Part shown: in pieces, positions 18,383 through 26,740 of the stretch
Layout: each line of letters begins with the position of its first letter
Numbering within the stretch: position 1 is the stretch's first letter
From: Armatimonadota bacterium
Lineage (GTDB): Bacteria > Armatimonadota > DTGP01 > JAKQQT01
Assembly (NCBI GenBank): GCA_036504095.1
Contig: DASXVS010000079.1
Span: forward strand, 62,001 to 126,000
Reading direction: 5' to 3'
Length of the DNA: 64,000 nucleotides
The notes under the pieces: model-generated
What the model was told of the DNA's origin: nothing
Seen by the model: only the letters and a program-made list of their open reading frames with translations
Database searches by the model: none
Translations under genes and position numbers: made by a program

Positions 18383-20797
18383 CTATTCTACGTTGACGAT
18401 GCGAAGGTCGTTTATAGCGGCCGACGGCTGATCCGCCTTCGCCTGAATGCGCACGGTGAGTTTAGCCCTGGACGAGGCTAGAGAGTCCGGGATCGGATAC
18501 TCGACACTGTAGTAGCCGTCCTTGCCGCCTTGCACCTTTGGGGAAGCGATCACGGCGCCCTGCACCAGGAGATCGAACTCCCTGCCATCCTCCTGCCCCC
18601 AGTAAGTGAGCAGTACGGCGGCCTTCTTGCCGGCGGGCGGCGCCTTCATCTCGAAGCTGAACCAGCCTCCGGGAGCCGCTGAACGACGGTGCCGCCCTTC
18701 CGGCCCGCCGCCGCTGCGCGAGCGATCGAAGAGCAGATTGTGATCGGTCTCCGGCTGCTGCTCTCCGACGCGCACCCGGTCCAGCGTACGGGCGTCGAGT
18801 TCCCTTGCCTGCCGTTTCGCCTCGGCAAGCACGCGGGCCTGCTCTTGCGCCTGCGCCGTGGTACTCAGCCGCCAGTAGATAGCGTATCGTTGAAAATGGA
18901 CGCTATAGAACGGCGCCAGCGTCACGTCCGCCGGTTTGACGATCCCCGAAGTGCGGAATGCGGCCGGCCGCCCCGGTATCGGCGCCAAACCCGCTAACAG
19001 ATCGGAATCGGCGCTGGCAACAAACATCGGCGCGCGAGCGATGGGCAGCATCGCGTTTGTCGGAGTGTATGGCCCAACGTAGTCGGACTGGCTCATACCC
19101 TCGCTTCCTAATTCACCGGCGAGGAGGATGGGGCCGTAGAAAAGCGATACCCAGCCATCGCAATTGGGCTGGCGAACCACGCGGACCTTCATGGGCAGCT
19201 GTATCTCGATTCGGTCGCCCGGTTTCCAGGCTCGGGCTACCTGGGCATACCCTCCAGTCGTCGAAGCTGCCGGCGTGGGTTTGCCGTTCACGCGAACGCT
19301 CATCTTTTCCGCCGCCAACCATGAGGGATGCCTTATGCGGAGCGCGATTGCGTCCGCGGGAGCCTCGGTAACCACAAGCGTCGTGCCGGCTTCCTCCGGG
19401 AATCGCGTTTCCTGGCGCAACGCCAGGCCCCGTTCCGGCCATTTGAGGGTCGAGGCAATGAACAGGTTGACCGTTAAGGCACGATCGTCATGCGAATAGA
19501 TGAACTCGCCGTACCTCGCGTGGTTCTCCATGCCGGTGCCCGTGCAGCACCAGAACGAGTTGAAGTCGGATCCGTAGCTTCGGGCGAAATCGGGCCGGAG
19601 CGGCGTGTAGTACACGAAGGCGCCGGCGCCCACCAGCGGCGCCTCCGAGGCGAGGATATGGTTGAACAGCGCGTTCTCGTAGTAGTCCACATAGGCCGAA
19701 CCCGGCTTCTCCCGAAACAGCGCGGCGGTGAGCTTGAGCATGTTATAGGTATTGCACGTCTCCGGCCCGCCTTCGCCGGTAATTTCATCGCCCATCGTTT
19801 TCGGTTCGGGGAAGTGCTCGTAGATGCTGTTGCCGCCGTTCACCCATGACCGGTCTTTCACGACCGTCTTCCAGAAGAAGTCCGCAGCCGCCCCCGGCCG
19901 CGCGTCGCCCGCCAGTTCGTGGATGCGCTGGAAACCGATGAATTTTGGTATCTGGGTATTGGCGTGCAGCCCCGTCAAAGTGTCTTTGCCGTCGGCCAGA
20001 GGGTCCATTACGGCGTGGTGCGAGTACAATCGCGCGTAGTCGATGTACCGGCTCTCCCCGGTGATCGCGTAGACATCCGCCAGCACCTCCGCCATCCCGC
20101 CGTGCTCGTTGTTGAGCAAACGCTCGCGGCGCTCATCCGGGAGGCCCTTAACCATCGAGCCGCACCAATCGGCGAGTTTGGCCAGAATATCCCGCGCAGT
20201 CGCGTCGCCGCAGTACAGCCAGGCGTCGCGCAGGCCGGCCATATCCTTGTGGATGGTGTAAAACGGCGCCCAGTACTTGTCGATGGTTTCGACCTTCCCG
20301 GCGCGGATATCGGCCTCCAGTTCGCGCATATACGGGAACGCCACCAGCGAGCCGTCACCGCGCTTGTCCTGGCACTCCTTGAGCTCCTTCGTGATGTAGG
20401 CCACACGTTCCTTGAGGCGGTAGTCGTCGGTCATCCGGTACATCAGGCTGGCGGCGCTGAGATAGTGGCCAAGGCTGTGGCCGGCGAGCGACCGGATAAC
20501 CCCCGGCTGCGCCGGAGATTCCCACCCGCCGTATGGCTTTGCCCGTGGTTCCAGCCCGGACTCAACGCGAAATTGGGCGAGCAGGCGATCGGGTTCCAAC
20601 CGGATGAGGTAAGCGTGGTCCGTATCCTGCATATTCTTGAACGGGCCGTCAAGCAGGCGTACGCTGCCCTGGGGGAACAATTGCTGTGAACTGGCAACAA
20701 CGGGTTTCACGGCCCAGCCGCCTTGTTCCGCCGCGCCGGCGCCGAGGGCCGGGCCGGCCGCGAGGAATATCCCGACAATACACGGGTTCGCTTTCAT
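18383..20797 (-). CDS. Secreted GH146/GH127-type beta-L-arabinofuranosidase (DUF1680)
   Basis: 804 residues from ATG 20797 (AGGGAGG 5-8 bases upstream); the frame to 20956 is an unrelated extension. The signal peptide starts MKANPCIVGIFLAAGP. The catalytic part is an alpha/alpha barrel beginning VRLLDGPFKNMQDTD, with GHSLGHYLSA, then GGPETCNTYNMLKL and FWCCTGTGMEN. In this clan a Zn-bound cysteine is the nucleophile; the E-x-C (ETC) and the CC pair supply the expected Zn ligands. A beta-sandwich follows, and a C-terminal extra domain ends in DLRIVNVE. The enzyme removes beta-L-arabinofuranose from plant glycans. A paralogue lies at 43920-46295. Confidence 0.85.
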   Translation of the reverse strand: MKANPCIVGIFLAAGPALGAGAAEQGGWAVKPVVASSQQLFPQGSVRLLDGPFKNMQDTDHAYLIRLEPDRLLAQFRVESGLEPRAKPYGGWESPAQPGVIRSLAGHSLGHYLSAASLMYRMTDDYRLKERVAYITKELKECQDKRGDGSLVAFPYMRELEADIRAGKVETIDKYWAPFYTIHKDMAGLRDAWLYCGDATARDILAKLADWCGSMVKGLPDERRERLLNNEHGGMAEVLADVYAITGESRYIDYARLYSHHAVMDPLADGKDTLTGLHANTQIPKFIGFQRIHELAGDARPGAAADFFWKTVVKDRSWVNGGNSIYEHFPEPKTMGDEITGEGGPETCNTYNMLKLTAALFREKPGSAYVDYYENALFNHILASEAPLVGAGAFVYYTPLRPDFARSYGSDFNSFWCCTGTGMENHARYGEFIYSHDDRALTVNLFIASTLKWPERGLALRQETRFPEEAGTTLVVTEAPADAIALRIRHPSWLAAEKMSVRVNGKPTPAASTTGGYAQVARAWKPGDRIEIQLPMKVRVVRQPNCDGWVSLFYGPILLAGELGSEGMSQSDYVGPYTPTNAMLPIARAPMFVASADSDLLAGLAPIPGRPAAFRTSGIVKPADVTLAPFYSVHFQRYAIYWRLSTTAQAQEQARVLAEAKRQARELDARTLDRVRVGEQQPETDHNLLFDRSRSGGGPEGRHRRSAAPGGWFSFEMKAPPAGKKAAVLLTYWGQEDGREFDLLVQGAVIASPKVQGGKDGYYSVEYPIPDSLASSRAKLTVRIQAKADQPSAAINDLRIVNVE

Positions 20798-20877
20798 AGT
20801 GTCCTCCCTGCGATGGTCGCAATACCGGTGGTATGCGTTACCAGGTCTCGATCCGGTTGGTTCTCGCTGACGTCTAC

Positions 20878-23352
20878 CTAGCTGAGCCGGATGATCGTGA
20901 ACGAATAGGGCGGGAACGTGCGGGTGCTGATACCGTCCTTCATGCCGTGCTTCCACCGGCCTCTTATGGGAACGATCGCCCTGGGGTCGGTCGCGGTGTT
21001 CACGGCCTCCTGCCCACCGGATAACTCGGTTGTCTCTGCGTACGCCCGCATGGGGATGAATCCCGCCAGGTGGATCTCCGCCGTCACCACCTCGTTCGTC
21101 GGATTGACCACCTGCAAGACCACTGTCTTTCCGTCCTCACTGGCCGTGGCGTTCGCATCCAATTGGTTTTCCGCCGGGGTCACCTCGCACTTGACCAGTT
21201 GCGGCAGGTAGTTGCGGGCGAGCATTTGCGTCACGTAGCCCGGCGGCTGGAGCCAGACCTGCGAAGGGTTGAGGAAGAGGAGTCCCTGGTCCCAACCGTT
21301 GTCGTTCTGGCCGTCGGGCTGGAGGCAGTTCGCGGAGGTGACAACCGGGAGGCGACCATCACGCTCGATGGCGTTGATCGCGAGCGCGTTGGCCAGCGCG
21401 CGTTTCTGGGCGTGGTTTCCGGCGTTCAGCTCGAAGACGACGACCTTGAATCGGGCGCCGTCGGCAATTCTGCCAAGGGCATCGATGTAAGAGAACATGC
21501 CGGCCAGGGAAGGCCCGGGCCGGGGACCTTCTGTGAACACGTGCAGATCGAACCACACCTCGCGGTCATGCTGTTTGGCCAGGCGAAGGATTTTCTGCTG
21601 GGCGGCGAGTGTCGTAATGCCGGAGTCTGCGCCTCGGATATTGAACGGATCGCGGATCGGCTCTTCATATTGAAAATCGCCCACGACGATCGTGATGTCG
21701 GGATCGGCAGCCCAGATTGCCTCGGCGAGACCCTTGAATTTGCGGTAGTAGTTATCGTCTACGCGCTCTTCGTTGCCGAGTTCGATGTATTTGAGTGAAT
21801 AAGGCGGCCGATGCCCGTTACCCCCACGCTTCCTGCCCCATTCGCTGCCAACTGAGCCCTTCGCGTACTCGATGAAATCCGCCATGTCTTGCGGGGTTTC
21901 ATTCACATTGAAGTCCGGGATGTATTCGCACCCGGCTGCCTCAGCATAATCCATAAAGTCCGGGATGCCCCAACCGTTGGACGAATAGGGATACCAGGTC
22001 CCCGAAGACGGCGGCCGGTTTGCGCGCGCGCCGATCATTTTCTTCCAACGGTAATCGCGATGGTTGATCATCGAGCCACCGTAACGCATCACGGTGATGC
22101 CCTGGCCGATCAGCCCCTCGGCGACGTCCCGGCGCACGGGGAGTTTCTTGAACCGGCCCCACTCGCCCGGCTGGAGGAACGCGTAACCCACTTCGACCGA
22201 GCCGGGTTGCTTCAGCTTCAGGGAGAAGCGGCCCGCTTTGTCTGCGGCGTTCGGCGTCAGTGAAAAGTCAATATGGCGCCACGTGGCGCCGTCAACAGCG
22301 AGCGGCCTCTCGGCATACACTTCGGCGCCGTCGCGGCTCTCGAGCGACGCGAACAAGGTTGTCGGTTTTCCGGCGCGGACCCACACGCTCCCGGTGTATG
22401 GCTTGCCCTTGACGATGTTCATGCCCCGGCGACTGAGACCCTGATTCTCTACGCCAAACTCCCCGATGCCTGACTCGAAGGTCAATCGCTGCGACTGCGT
22501 CCCGACGAACGGGTTCTCCGTGATGATCGCACACCTGCCCGTCGCATTGCCCCGGGTGAGAACGCGCCACATTCCGCTTACCTCCGACGGATTGCCGCGC
22601 TCCTCGAATGCGAGCGGCTCGGTCGAGTCGCCGGCCTTCACCCGGAGATTTCGGTAGCTCGCTTCTCGCTGCCACGCCCGCAACGCGACCGTCCCGGCCG
22701 GAAGGGCGTTAGCGCCGTCGTCGTGGCGAAGCACCGACTTGCCGTCCACCAGGACTTCGATGGCCGGACCGGCAAGCCTCACCTCCAGCGGGATCCACTT
22801 GCCCACCGCAACCTCGCACGGCGCTTCTTCGATCGGTTCGAAGTTGCGCCGGTGGCGGGCCAGAATCACCATCTGCCGGGCCGCATCCAGTGATACCTCA
22901 TAGCCTGTAAAACTATCGGCGCCCACGCCGGGATTCGTCGTACGTACGACGAGGCCGGCGTTTCCTCCCGTGCGGTCCTTGAACAGGAGATCAACGCTCA
23001 TCGAGGCGTCCCCGAACGGAGTATGGCTGCTCACAAGCTTCGGACCATCGCCGCCGGCGATGCTGACCACCCCGTCACGCACATTCCACTGGCCGCCGAA
23101 CGGTGTGAAACCCGCGATGGGTTGCGGCAGAGGCGGTTCCTGGAAACTCTCGCCGAACACCATCTGGCTGTAGAAGCCCCCGTAGATTTCGTGGTTTACG
23201 TCCTCGAGGCACGCCCCCGTCAGAAGGCGCGATACGGGATGTACTACCTGGTCGGCCTTAACATCGATGCGAACCCCCTGCGCGCCGGCGAGAGATGCGA
23301 TGGTGAGGCCGGGCGCGAGGAACAGCCCGACGAGGGAGCGGTTGGATTTCAT
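20878..23352 (-). CDS. Secreted GH51 alpha-L-arabinofuranosidase with inserted lectin-like domain
   Basis: 824 residues from ATG 23352, where a signal peptide begins (MKSNRSLVGLFLAPGLTIAS); ATG 23373 is an alternative and neither has a strong ribosome site. GH51 features: VSRLLTGACLEDVNHEIYGG at the mature N-terminus, YIELGNEE with the acid/base Glu, and VVVFELNAGNH with the nucleophile Glu. Between the first strand and the barrel there is a LamG/DUF1080-like insert (about residues 60-210, GGQWNVRDGVVSI) and a CBM4-9-like unit. The enzyme cleaves alpha-L-arabinofuranosyl side chains of arabinoxylan, arabinan or arabinogalactan. It lies 80 bases upstream of the GH146-like gene, in the same operon. 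Confidence 0.88.
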   Translation of the reverse strand: MKSNRSLVGLFLAPGLTIASLAGAQGVRIDVKADQVVHPVSRLLTGACLEDVNHEIYGGFYSQMVFGESFQEPPLPQPIAGFTPFGGQWNVRDGVVSIAGGDGPKLVSSHTPFGDASMSVDLLFKDRTGGNAGLVVRTTNPGVGADSFTGYEVSLDAARQMVILARHRRNFEPIEEAPCEVAVGKWIPLEVRLAGPAIEVLVDGKSVLRHDDGANALPAGTVALRAWQREASYRNLRVKAGDSTEPLAFEERGNPSEVSGMWRVLTRGNATGRCAIITENPFVGTQSQRLTFESGIGEFGVENQGLSRRGMNIVKGKPYTGSVWVRAGKPTTLFASLESRDGAEVYAERPLAVDGATWRHIDFSLTPNAADKAGRFSLKLKQPGSVEVGYAFLQPGEWGRFKKLPVRRDVAEGLIGQGITVMRYGGSMINHRDYRWKKMIGARANRPPSSGTWYPYSSNGWGIPDFMDYAEAAGCEYIPDFNVNETPQDMADFIEYAKGSVGSEWGRKRGGNGHRPPYSLKYIELGNEERVDDNYYRKFKGLAEAIWAADPDITIVVGDFQYEEPIRDPFNIRGADSGITTLAAQQKILRLAKQHDREVWFDLHVFTEGPRPGPSLAGMFSYIDALGRIADGARFKVVVFELNAGNHAQKRALANALAINAIERDGRLPVVTSANCLQPDGQNDNGWDQGLLFLNPSQVWLQPPGYVTQMLARNYLPQLVKCEVTPAENQLDANATASEDGKTVVLQVVNPTNEVVTAEIHLAGFIPMRAYAETTELSGGQEAVNTATDPRAIVPIRGRWKHGMKDGISTRTFPPYSFTIIRLS

Positions 23353-23779
23353 GGTTTCTTTCTGGTTTCTCATGGCTTCAGCGGTATCACCGCATAGCCG
23401 GCACCTTCGATGGTCCAGTCGGGACCCTGGAGTTGAGCACCGATGCGTTGATCGCCGCGGACGCGTGTGACCCACGCGAGGGGCCACACTGAATGATATC
23501 CTGCCGGCGGTAGTCCTTTGGGGGAGTTGCGGCAAAAAACGGCGCCATCTCCGCGGCAGGTTGTCCGGGGCCGTGAGCCCACCCATGTAGGCCGATTCCA
23601 CCAGCGGAATCCTCTGGATGCCCACGCCGGGGCTGCCCGCCTTGTTGTACAATTTCCACACCAGGTCACGAATATTTGTCCGGCAACTGCGGACGATCTC
23701 CTTGAGACCTGAAGGTCGCGCCACCCGTTTAGTCCGTGACGACCTTCAGGCCGGCGGCTGGCTCTGTCGTTCGGCCGGT
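23353..23779 (-). pseudogene. Gap between GH2 and GH51 genes with possible decayed coding remnant
   Basis: 427 bases with no complete gene. On the minus strand two stretches look protein-like but lie in different frames: about 23715-23560, reading LVWKLYNKAGSPGVGIQRIP and on to VESAYMGGL, and about 23512-23373, reading AGYHSVWPLAWVTRVRGDQ and ending IEGAGYAVIPLKP before a stop. A single frameshift near 23520-23560, next to a run of six A at 23535-23540, would join them. I cannot name a family. It may be a short broken gene or chance. Confidence 0.25.
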
Positions 23780-26671
23780 TCACTTATGCCCCCTGGACGG
23801 CGTGCCGACGGTAAGTGTTACGGCTGCACCCTTGAGGCCGGGTGCCTCGGCCCAGAGGGAGATCGTGCCGGGTTTCGTGCCCGCCTTTACGACGGCCAGG
23901 CAGCGGCCGCGGTAGGTTTTGCGCCGAGGCTGCTGGAAGCTCTCTATGCTCCTTGGGTCGCCATTGCCGACGCCGATGATCTTCCCCGGTCCTGAAAGGC
24001 GGAATTGGACCAATGGGTCGGCGTTAGGGTCTGGGATGCCGTTCGCATCGAGGATCTCGACCGTCACAAACGACAAGTCCTGTCCGTGGGCGCTGAGGTT
24101 CTTCCGGTCGGCGGTCAACCGTATGGAAGCCGGCTTCCCGGCGGTTCGCAACACCCATCGGCCGACCTCTTTGCCCCCGGCATCCAGGGCTGCTGCCACG
24201 AGTTCACCCGGATCGTAGGGCACGTCCCAGGTCGCCGTGAACCGTGTCCCGCGATCGGTCGGCTTCTCACCCACTACTCGACCGTTGACGGTGAGTCGAA
24301 CAGTGGGGGCATAGGAATAGATGTGCACCCTGACCGGCTGCCCTTCGAGGCCGGGCCACGTCCAGGATGGGCGTTCATCGATCCAGCCCCAGTTCCAGCC
24401 GCCCACAGATGAAGTCTTCCCGTTCCCGTTTATTGCCTCTACGAAGCACGAGACGATGTCGCCGGTGTTCCAGACCGCGTTTCGATAGTACCCGGCCGGC
24501 ATTCTGAAACCGGACAGGTCGAAGTCGCCGCAATTGGCGGTGACGAAGGGGCGGGTTTCAACATGGCCGACAGGGTAAGAAATGGGGTCCGCGTGGCCCA
24601 GGCCGGCCTCACCGATGTAGTCGAACGCGGTCCATACGAAATCCCCGATCACCCAGGGGTGGTCAACCACCGGCATCCACGCATCGAAACAAGCGGAGGG
24701 GAAAGACTCCGTTCCAAGCATGACCCGCTGCGGGTGTGCCTCGTGATCGGGAAGGTAGTTGCCTGGCATGTAGTTATAACCGCATACATCCAGATTGGCG
24801 AAGACGCCAAGGTCTTTCGAATCACCCGCAAACGCCGCCTGCGTCACCTGTCGCGTCGGATCGAGTTGGCGAACGCGCGCGGCCAACTCGCCGCCGATTT
24901 TAGCCGCCTCGGGCGTAGGCTGCCCGGGAATCTCGTTGCCGATGCTCCAGAACACCACGCTCGGGTGGTTCCGGTCGCGCAGGACCATGCTGTCAAGGTC
25001 TTTCTGCCACCAGTCCTTGAACAAGAGCGAGTAGTCGTGGTCGTTCTTGCCGATATTCCAGCAGTCGAACGCCTCGTCCATTACGAGCATCCCGAGGCGG
25101 TCGCACGCTTCGAGGAGGGCCGGAGACGGCGGGTTGTGGCTGGTGCGGATCGCATTGTAGCCGGCTGCTTTGAGCAATTCGACCTTGCGTTCTTCGGCCC
25201 TGTCGTACGAACGTGAACCCAGGCAGCCGTTGTCGTGATGAATGCATCCACCGCGGATCTTCAATGTCTTGCCATTGAGCACGAAGCCTTTGACGGCGTC
25301 CACGGAAATTGAACGGAGGCCGAAAGGCGTTCGAACTTCATCGACTGCTTTGCCATCGACCTTCACCGTGCTGACCAGGGTGTAAAGCGTCGGTTGGTCC
25401 GGCGACCATAGCGCGGGCTTGTTGACTGTCATTTCCTGCGCAAACTCGCGTTCGCCCCCGGCCGGTACCTCGAGGCTGTCGCGCACACGGTTCAGCTCGT
25501 TCTCCGAACGCTCGATGCGTGTTTCCAATGTCACCTTGCATGTGGAGTCTCCGTCGTTTCTGATCGTCGTCCGCACCCGCAGAAGGGCTTTTCCGGGACC
25601 GACCTCAGGCGTGGTAACATAGACGCCCCATTGGCCAACGTGTACGGCGTCCGTGACGATCAACCAGACGTGACGGTAGATGCCGGACCCGGAGTACCAC
25701 CGGCTGGTCTTGCCGCTGGAATCGGCTTTGACGGAAAGGACGTTGGTCTCGCTGCCGAACCGCGCGAAAGGCGTCAGGTCGAAGCTGAAACTGGTGTAGC
25801 CGTAGGGGTGGCCGCCAAGCCTGTGCCCGTTGAACCACACTTCGGAGTTCATATAGACGCCGTCGAACGTGATACCGATCGAACGGCCCTTGTCCCTGGC
25901 GGGAAGCCGGAATGTCTTGCGGTACCAGCCGATTCCACCCTCGGTATGGCCCTGCGCCGCTCCGTTGGGACTGTCCAGGTCGAAGGGGCCGCTCCTGCAA
26001 ATGAGAGGGGCGGCCTCATAGATACCCGCGTCGGCCTGGCCGTTGTAATCGCGAACGGCGATTACATCCGTTCCATCGCATTTCAACACGCCGGCCGGCA
26101 CACGGTAACGGCGGTGCTTTTCCCATGCGGTCGTGTACTCGGGCGGAAGAGCACCCATACCGCCGACCTTGGTTCCATTGACGAAGGTCTCGTCCACGTC
26201 ATCTACTTTTCCGATGAGCAGCAGGACCTCTTTCCCGCGCAGATCCGCTGAGACGTCGATCCGGCGGCGGTACCAGCCGTACGCGTTTTCCGCCTTGATG
26301 TCGATCTCGCTCCAATGTCCTGGGAGACGCACCTTGCGCCAACCGGAGTCGTCGAAGCCAGCGTCCTTCCAGGCCGGGTCGTCTCCCTCGTGGAATCGCC
26401 ATTCGCCGGGGACGGCGGACACGGCAGGCAAGCCCGCGTCCGGGGAAGCGGGCAGGTCTTCGATGCTCCAGTCGTGCGGCAGATCGAGCGTCCGCCAACC
26501 CGAATCATCGAACTTGGCTTCCGATGCGCCGGACGAGTCTCCCTTCATGAAGCGCCATCCGCTGTCGAACAGCTCGTGCCGGCGGGATGCCGGCGCGGCG
26601 AGACCGGTCGCACCGGCAGCACCCAGGAGCATTACGGTCATGAACCCGACCAATAAGTGTGGACTATGCAT
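23780..26671 (-). CDS. Secreted GH2 beta-galactosidase-family enzyme with nested jelly-roll insert
   Basis: 963 residues with a signal peptide (cleavage near GLAAPA, about 26). The N-terminal sugar-binding domain starts FDSGWRFMKGD and is interrupted at about 90-225 by a second complete jelly-roll (WKDAGFDDSGWRKVRLPGHW to AAPLICRSG) before resuming at GGIGWYRKTFRLP. The TIM barrel carries TSHNPPSP, the acid/base Glu580 in FWSIGNEIPG and the nucleophile Glu655 in MLGTESFPSA. Two C-terminal beta domains follow (DUF4982-like and Ig-like). The family includes beta-galactosidases, beta-glucuronidases and related exo-enzymes; galactose or glucuronate of arabinogalactan would fit the neighbourhood. 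The start has only a weak AGAAAGA site. Confidence 0.88.
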   Translation of the reverse strand: MHSPHLLVGFMTVMLLGAAGATGLAAPASRRHELFDSGWRFMKGDSSGASEAKFDDSGWRTLDLPHDWSIEDLPASPDAGLPAVSAVPGEWRFHEGDDPAWKDAGFDDSGWRKVRLPGHWSEIDIKAENAYGWYRRRIDVSADLRGKEVLLLIGKVDDVDETFVNGTKVGGMGALPPEYTTAWEKHRRYRVPAGVLKCDGTDVIAVRDYNGQADAGIYEAAPLICRSGPFDLDSPNGAAQGHTEGGIGWYRKTFRLPARDKGRSIGITFDGVYMNSEVWFNGHRLGGHPYGYTSFSFDLTPFARFGSETNVLSVKADSSGKTSRWYSGSGIYRHVWLIVTDAVHVGQWGVYVTTPEVGPGKALLRVRTTIRNDGDSTCKVTLETRIERSENELNRVRDSLEVPAGGEREFAQEMTVNKPALWSPDQPTLYTLVSTVKVDGKAVDEVRTPFGLRSISVDAVKGFVLNGKTLKIRGGCIHHDNGCLGSRSYDRAEERKVELLKAAGYNAIRTSHNPPSPALLEACDRLGMLVMDEAFDCWNIGKNDHDYSLLFKDWWQKDLDSMVLRDRNHPSVVFWSIGNEIPGQPTPEAAKIGGELAARVRQLDPTRQVTQAAFAGDSKDLGVFANLDVCGYNYMPGNYLPDHEAHPQRVMLGTESFPSACFDAWMPVVDHPWVIGDFVWTAFDYIGEAGLGHADPISYPVGHVETRPFVTANCGDFDLSGFRMPAGYYRNAVWNTGDIVSCFVEAINGNGKTSSVGGWNWGWIDERPSWTWPGLEGQPVRVHIYSYAPTVRLTVNGRVVGEKPTDRGTRFTATWDVPYDPGELVAAALDAGGKEVGRWVLRTAGKPASIRLTADRKNLSAHGQDLSFVTVEILDANGIPDPNADPLVQFRLSGPGKIIGVGNGDPRSIESFQQPRRKTYRGRCLAVVKAGTKPGTISLWAEAPGLKGAAVTLTVGTPSRGHK

Positions 26672-26707
26672 CGTGTCTTTCTGCGCCGGCGAGGCGGCGG
26701 GGAGGTT

Positions 26708-26734
26708 GCCCCGCCGGCGGTTGGCCGGCGGGGC
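26708..26734. repeat. GC-rich intergenic inverted repeat
   Basis: Perfect 11-bp arms 26708-26718 (GCCCCGCCGGC) and 26724-26734 with a 5-base loop, filling the gap between the 26741 gene and the GH2 gene. There is no T run; it may stabilise mRNA ends or attenuate within the operon. Confidence 0.5.
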
Positions 26735-26740
26735 GTTCGG

